DNA from: Phlyctochytrium arcticum
Taxonomy: Eukaryota; Chytridiomycota; Chytridiomycetes; Chytridiales; Chytridiaceae
Direction: 5' to 3'
NCBI GenBank assembly: GCA_025602905.1
Contig: JAHLKI010000004.1
Location: 372,001-436,000 of the forward strand
DNA: 64,000 nucleotides
A program made the position numbers and the translations under genes. This document shows, in pieces, positions 59,197 through 64,000 of the stretch. The notes below the pieces were generated by a model. That model did no database searches and had not been told where the DNA came from. It saw nothing but the letters and a program-made list of their open reading frames with translations. How positions within the stretch are numbered: the first letter of the stretch is position 1; each line of letters starts with the position of its first letter.

Positions 59197-61459
59197 TTAC
59201 GTCTTTCCGATCAACTTTTTGAGGACCCCCATCCTTGTCTCCAGCCCGCATCTCTTGGTTTTGCCATCGACGGTCCAGGCGTCGGGATTAAAGCGGTGGA
59301 ACGCCACTCTCTTGATGCCTTCTGTTGGCAAGGCCGACTGGCCGTGCCCCAGGGCCTTGGCTCACTCGCAACTTGTGGTGTACTTGCGGTCGTCGTCGTG
59401 GCAATGTTCATCGGTCTCGACGATCGCGATGAAATCTCCTCTTTTGACGACGGTATCGGGGTCCCACAACTCCGAAATGGGGCATATGTCCCCACTGCGT
59501 AGACAGTGAAGGAGTCTCCAAGTTTTGGCCAAGATCAATGGCCTTATTCTCCGCTCTTGTTTTGTCGTAGACAGACCATCATTGGGACTTTGGGTTGCAG
59601 AATTGGCACACGCCCTCTCCTCGTTTGCGGACGTCACATACCCTCGGGGCGAAAACACCGCCGAAATGCGGCGGAAAACGTCATCCCTTTTGCGCATCGC
59701 TTCTCTCTTCGAGCCATACGGGCTGGATATGTAGCGGGTGCCCTTGAAGTTGAACTGAACCTCGAACTTGTACTTGCCCTTGGGATACACGTGGTGACTG
59801 TCGTTGTCGCGCCCAGGGCCCAATCAATGGATGAAACTCCGGCACCAAGGCCGAATCTCCGCGAATGTACTCAGGCTGCATCGTGAACCCAAAATCGTCG
59901 TCCACCTTTGCACGCCTTGCGGCGGCAATCAGAATGTCGTCCGTGAAGCCCAAGTCAATACGCTTGCGATCCAACCAGATAGCTGCCTGCCACTTTTTCT
60001 TTGGAGAGAAAACCGCCTATCAGGCACGTATGACTTGCTGACGTTATGAATATAACTCACATTGACATTGCACCAATGAACCCCGTTGTAGCCGCTGATA
60101 TTGTTGCTGTTCCCCTTCTTGGCAAGCCGCGCGTTATCGGATGGCGTTACCACGGCAAGTTTGTCTAAGGCATTGTTGCTGGCATTGCCGTCCATGTGAT
60201 GGACAACACGGTCACCCGGGATCGGTCCTTTCCAGGTCTCCCACACCAGCCTCTACACGCCTGTGTGTAAAGGAGCCGGACGATCCCAGTCAGCAAGCTG
60301 GGTTAAGTACTGGATGTGTTCATGTAACAGAGATCCCTATTTTGCGTTCAGCAGTTAACAATCTAAAACATTTTTCAACCGCTCAGTACAAATACTTACT
60401 CGGCAAGATATCATTCGGGGAGGGACTTCTAATCCCGAAGTTAAAAATTCGTTGTCGAAATTGGGGATCTCAATGATAGGATGGTTCAGGTGGTCATCGG
60501 ACCTTCATGCCACAATACCCGATGTGGCCGCTGGGCAAAATGGTCAAATTTTCGAGCTTGGAAGCGCCGCTGGTCAGTCATGATGAACCCCTCCTTGGAC
60601 ACCTGAGTTTCGAGGCGGGGATGCTTGCGCCAATTTTGATCACTGATCGGAGGCGCATCCCGCGCAAAAGTTATTGGCGTCGAATGGCCCTGCAGAACAT
60701 GTGTTAATACCATTGACATGGTCTGAAGCTCTTTCAGTCACTTACGGGCATTGGGCGACCGCCCTTCGCAGCATTCTCGCTCAACCATTGCTAATTATCC
60801 AACCGGTCGTTCTTCCGGTCTCCGTCAATATGGTCGACCTCCATGCCCTGTACACCTCAAGGACCCATGGGGTTGAAGATGGCCAGGATGATCCCGAGGA
60901 ATAAAATCCAAGGAAGCGTGGGAAAAAGCAGATTATCGAGCATGCAGAGACCATTCCCGCCACACTCCTTGCATCTCCCACGAACGTTTCCATGCTGACA
61001 ACGACCAGTCCCCCGCACTCCTTGCAAGTTCTTTTCGATTGCCGTGCTCACAATAGGCTTGTCCACCGCTTGGGGTGGGGGGACGGGAGGGGCTTACACG
61101 ACCCGCAAAGGGAGGCGGGTTTCACGAGCTTCGATGATAGGCAAGGGTAGGCGGGGTTCTCGAGCTTGGACGACAGGCTAGGGCGCGCGCGGCTTGCAGT
61201 AGTACTTGTTTTGGCCGTGCTCGCAAAGGCCGCTTCCTCCGCGGGTTTTGCAGCCGTCCCTTCGTTTGCCGTGCTCGCAAAAGCGACCTCCACCGCACGG
61301 CCTGCAGTCGTACTTTCGCTTGCCGTGTTCACAACGGTGTTTGGCCTTCTCGGACGGTGCAGGAGAATTCGAGCCTGACGAAACTACTTCCTTGCGGCTG
61401 CTGGAAGAGCAACCAGCCGTGGTAGTTGACACGGGCAAAATGATCTCGCAAACGCTCAT
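59197..61459 (-). pseudogene. Decaying HNH/AP2 endonuclease-like gene with CxxH zinc repeats
   Basis: Reading downward, CEHGK-x5-C-x2-C/R-GG repeats (61.3-61.2 kb) lead to one repeat broken into three frames near 61.04-60.98 kb. An HNH core follows (GMEVDHIDGDRKNDRLDN near 60.85-60.79 kb), stopped by TAG where Leu is expected before QWLSENAAKGG. Next come NUMOD-like exons (NWRKHPRLE, VSKEGFIM; IPNFDNEF), a second HNH (LVWETWKGPIPGDRVVHHMDGN, 60.25 kb), AP2-like GYNGVHWCN, WLDRKRIDLGF and KYKFEVQFNFKGTRY. The end is at 59197. The frame shift near 59.82 kb could be a 40-nt intron or a lesion. The repeat-region indels and the nonsense codon indicate decay. Such nucleases cut DNA and are typical of mobile or giant-virus-like genes. 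Confidence 0.7.
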
Positions 61460-62149
61460 TTGGTTCGCCTGACTCGAGACAATACGTTACCGTTACTGTC
61501 AACTACAGTTGATGCCAGGGCAGTCAGACCAAGAGACTCCCTGTAGCGGTCTCCGGCGTCTGCTTGAAACTCAGACATATTGACCTTGGCCAGATTTCCC
61601 TGATGGTCCACCGAGGAAGAAGACGGAAGATCTGCAAAAAAAAAACTTCAAATAAGAAACGGATCAAAGAACAGTGACATCTCGAATACATACCTTCTCT
61701 GGAGTTCTGGATCGCCAAAGCAATGTCGGCGTCATCGAAATCAAAGTTGGGCTCCTAGCCTTTTCGCGACAATGGGGTGTGGTGTGGGTTGTGTGGTGTG
61801 TGGTGTGATGCTCACACAGGCCGCTCCCACTACACTCCCTACAAAAAGGACGCTTCTTTCCATGCTCGCAAAGAGCATTTCCACCGCAATCCTTGCAGTT
61901 CCGCTTTTGCTTTCCATGTTCACAGATGCCGCTTCCACCGCAGAGATTGCAGACCCGTCTGTCCTTTTTATGTTCACACGGGCCACTTCCACCACAAGTC
62001 TTGCAGCAATCTCTCGATTTCCGTGCCCACAGAGTTTTTTTGGAGGATGCAGATGCAGTTCGGAGCCTGAGGGAGCCTTTCGTTTGCGGATTGCTGGATG
62101 ATAAACCCTTGGCCAATATTTGACGTGACGTAAAAACATCTACCGCCAA
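61456..62149 (-). CDS. CxxH/CGG zinc-repeat protein, partly frameshifted
   Basis: Exon 1 starts at 62149 and carries repeats of the pattern C-x2-C-GG-x3-C-E-H-x6-C (CKTCGGSGPCEH, CNLCGGSGICEHGK, CKDCGGNALCEHGK, CRECSGSGLCEH), suited to binding zinc. The first repeat survives only in another frame (CGHGNRE), between an A7 run near 62037-62043 and CCKTC, which implies two compensating one-base indels. After a CCACAC microsatellite a second frame (EPNFDFDDADIALAIQNSRE, UIM-like) joins across an intron starting near 61693 to LPSSSSVDHQ... ending LSRVRRTK at TGA 61456-61458. I could not join the repeat frame to this frame cleanly. Its end overlaps the next copy's ATG at 61459. It may be functional or dying. 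Confidence 0.5.
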
Positions 62150-63835
62150 ATTGATCTTCTACTCGTGTTCGAGAACCCTGCCAACGTTCGTTGCATGCAA
62201 GTGTTCAGATCTTGTCGATAAGAAGGTTTCTGCGTGCGACTGGAATCTTCCTCAAGTCCCTGATGAGTTTGACAGCACCCATTTCCGAAAGGACGTCCAG
62301 TCGTCAATGGTCCAGTAGACATCTGAACCTGCAGCATACGCGATTGGCTCAAGCTGGGCTGGGATGGGATGTCAGAAGCAGTGGGTTATTCTCAAGAAAT
62401 CTATTTTCTCTCGTTGAAACCTACGGGGGGAATCCCTCCCGAGCACCCCTTTATATATGTGGGGGAAGAAAACGAGCATTTTGACAGGTGAGCGCGGAGT
62501 CGCGTCCCAAGCCCTGCCCTCAAGCCCAGCGCTCAGCCCTAGCCGCAACCTGTCCTTTTTTGGGCCTTGGGAAGAAAGCTTCGGATGAAGGTACAAGTTT
62601 TTTTTTACTTGATATTACTTCCCGTCCGCCCGTGGTCGTCCACTCTGCCTTTTCGCCAATCACTCTCAGCAATCACCACCATCAAACAATTATCTCCTTC
62701 ACCAATTCCCAGACTGTCCCTTTGCTGCCGTCAAACGCGTCGCATTCTGCTGCCCAGGATCAAAGACAGGGAAAAGTCTTCCGTGTGCCTTTCGAGTAAT
62801 GCGTCCCATCATCAACTCCACTCTAAACACTCGACCCGAGATCCCGAGGGCCATGAACAGGCCATATAACGTAACTCGGCGAGCCTCCACTCCTTACACA
62901 CATACATACATGATTTTGCTAGGTATACGGTTATTGACTCTCTTCTCGTCGTTATCTAGGATGCTACGCGCGTGACCACCTCCTTGTCGCTGCAACTCGT
63001 CGAAATATGACCCCGAAATTGCACACTTTCGCAATCTTACCTTTGCATTGGCAACGTTTTTACAAAGCATCCTTTTCCGTATCCATCTGTGAGAATCGAC
63101 GCCAAGATCTTGGTCACTTATATGCTTGGGATATCAGCTCAGCAATTGGGGGTGTATCCAGCTGCGATGTCCTCAACACCCGCAACATGGTCAAGATGGT
63201 TGGTTACGTGTTGGATGGAACTAATCTTTATTTTTTCCAGCGTTTAGCTGTAGTTGAATGCACATGCAAGGGTATACCTCTGTTGTTGCTGGTGTGAAAG
63301 AGCGCCTTCATTTTTTGTTTCCCGACATGAACACGGAGAAGGGAAGTTCCGTAAAACGCGGCCTATAACCAGGACTCGAGTCTCAGTTTCGAAACAATGT
63401 TATCATTCAGGTAAAGCTGATCCGTCCTTTTTCTTCGTTGGAAATGGTTGCTGTGGGTTCTACCTGTACCATCGCTCACCCCAGATGTCAGTCTCTGGTA
63501 ATGTAGTTTACTCCAGATTTTCCTTAACCAAAAAATACCGCCCGCCCACCATAGCTAAGGTGAATAAGTACATCGCAGCCAATGCATAAGTTTGGGTAGT
63601 CCAAGATATACGGAAATTCCACTTATGTTTTCACCCTAAATTCTCCGATTCCTCCGCGTTACTCCGCATGAATTCTTTGTGACATCATGCTGAGTTCCGT
63701 CACCCAGCGCGACCGAGGGTATAAAAAGCGCCAGCTCTCCCGCATTTCCCTTTTTTACAACTCCATTAACTTTTTGCAATCTGCGCAATCTTTGCAATCT
63801 CGCTACAGTTACCTTAAACACAGCTTACTGAAACA
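62150..63835. other. Intergenic and promoter of the last gene
   Basis: A 58-codon frame at 62799-62975 (MRPIINSTLNTRPEIPRAMN...) looks like a possible small protein or first exon with a basic N-terminus, weak support. Otherwise I see nothing firm until the TATA box at 63720. Confidence 0.35.
63720..63728 (+). promoter_or_regulatory. TATA box (TATAAAAAG) of the terminal gene
   Basis: It lies 108 nt upstream of the ATG at 63836, followed by a CT-rich leader. Spacing mirrors that of the family gene at 2882. Confidence 0.55.
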
Positions 63836-64000
63836 ATGTCAAAGTCACCACTGCCCGAATACCCGACTCCTATGCATGCCGATACCGAAGAGGTATGTAC
63901 ACCAAAGCCGGTGACCATTATAACTCTCCGCTAATTGGACCGAAAAAAACAGTTCCCTACTCCGTCTGAGGCGGCAGAAAAGCATCTGAATCCCAACCCC
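63836..64000 (+). CDS. 5' end of an unidentified gene, cut by the window edge
   Basis: ATG 63836 sits in a good start context (AACAATGTC) downstream of a TATA box. Exon 1 is 63836-63892 (MSKSPLPEYPTPMHADTEE). A 60-nt intron, 63893-63952, has GTATGT and ACAG ends. Exon 2 continues FPTPSEAAEKHLNPNP in phase to the window end. The Pro-rich, acidic start gives no family hint. Confidence 0.6.

Noticed and set aside
59100..62150. CRISPR-like or tandem DNA repeats at the zinc cluster
   Set aside because: The repetition is at protein level (CxxH/CGG motifs), not regular DNA repeats with spacers.
1..64000. TGA reassigned to an amino acid
   Set aside because: Only the orphan ORF suggests it; well-identified genes (WOPR factor, CTU1) end at TGA in the expected place.

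Overview
Eukaryotic nuclear DNA, almost certainly from a fungus. Genes are dense, and most carry GT-AG introns of about 40-80 nt. Fungal hallmarks are a WOPR (Gti1/Pac2) regulator, a multi-intron fungal-type MULE transposase gene, a Tgl-type patatin lipase and a Fus1-like TM-SH3 protein. An Integrator endonuclease subunit (INTS11) and a 7TM-RGS hybrid receptor point to an early-diverging lineage (chytrid or zygomycete grade) rather than a model ascomycete. This placement is inference.

Layout. 0-2.8 kb: AT-rich, with a degenerate tRNA-like unit, two orphan ORFs (one with an in-frame TGA), short tandem repeats, a perfect 70-bp palindrome and a G30 tract. 2.9-4.0 kb: first member of an unrecognised intronless secreted/anchored family. 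5.2-6.2 kb: an unresolved multi-exon gene. 7.8-10.2 kb: WOPR factor. 11.3-14.5 kb: intact 12-exon MULE transposase-like gene, divergent from INTS11 (14.9-17.0 kb). 18.2-22.7 kb: two more members of the secreted family plus a truncated one. 24.0-27.0 kb: Q/H-rich protein with paired-cysteine zinc sites and an acetyltransferase-like C-terminus. 29.8-33.2 kb: secreted Ig-like protein and a TM-SH3 protein. 33.3-39.7 kb: head-to-head triacylglycerol lipase and long-chain acyl-CoA synthetase. 40.0-58.4 kb: housekeeping block (XRCC2-like, NOP9, GID4, NagA, a Q-rich orphan, CTU1/NCS6, 7TM-RGS). 59.2-62.1 kb: decaying HNH/AP2 endonuclease-like gene with CxxH/CGG zinc repeats, next to a second repeat gene. 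63.8 kb: start of a gene that leaves the window.

How genes relate. The lipase/CoA-ligase pair shares a 286-bp promoter and would link fatty-acid release to activation. INTS11 (RNA 3' ends), NOP9 (rRNA) and CTU1 (tRNA thiolation) serve RNA processing. GID4, NagA and XRCC2 serve protein turnover, amino-sugar use and DNA repair. The less ordinary parts are the intronless secreted family, the MULE gene, the zinc-repeat/HNH cluster and the AT-rich left end. Exon boundaries were read by eye from splice signals and frame continuity. No database search was run.
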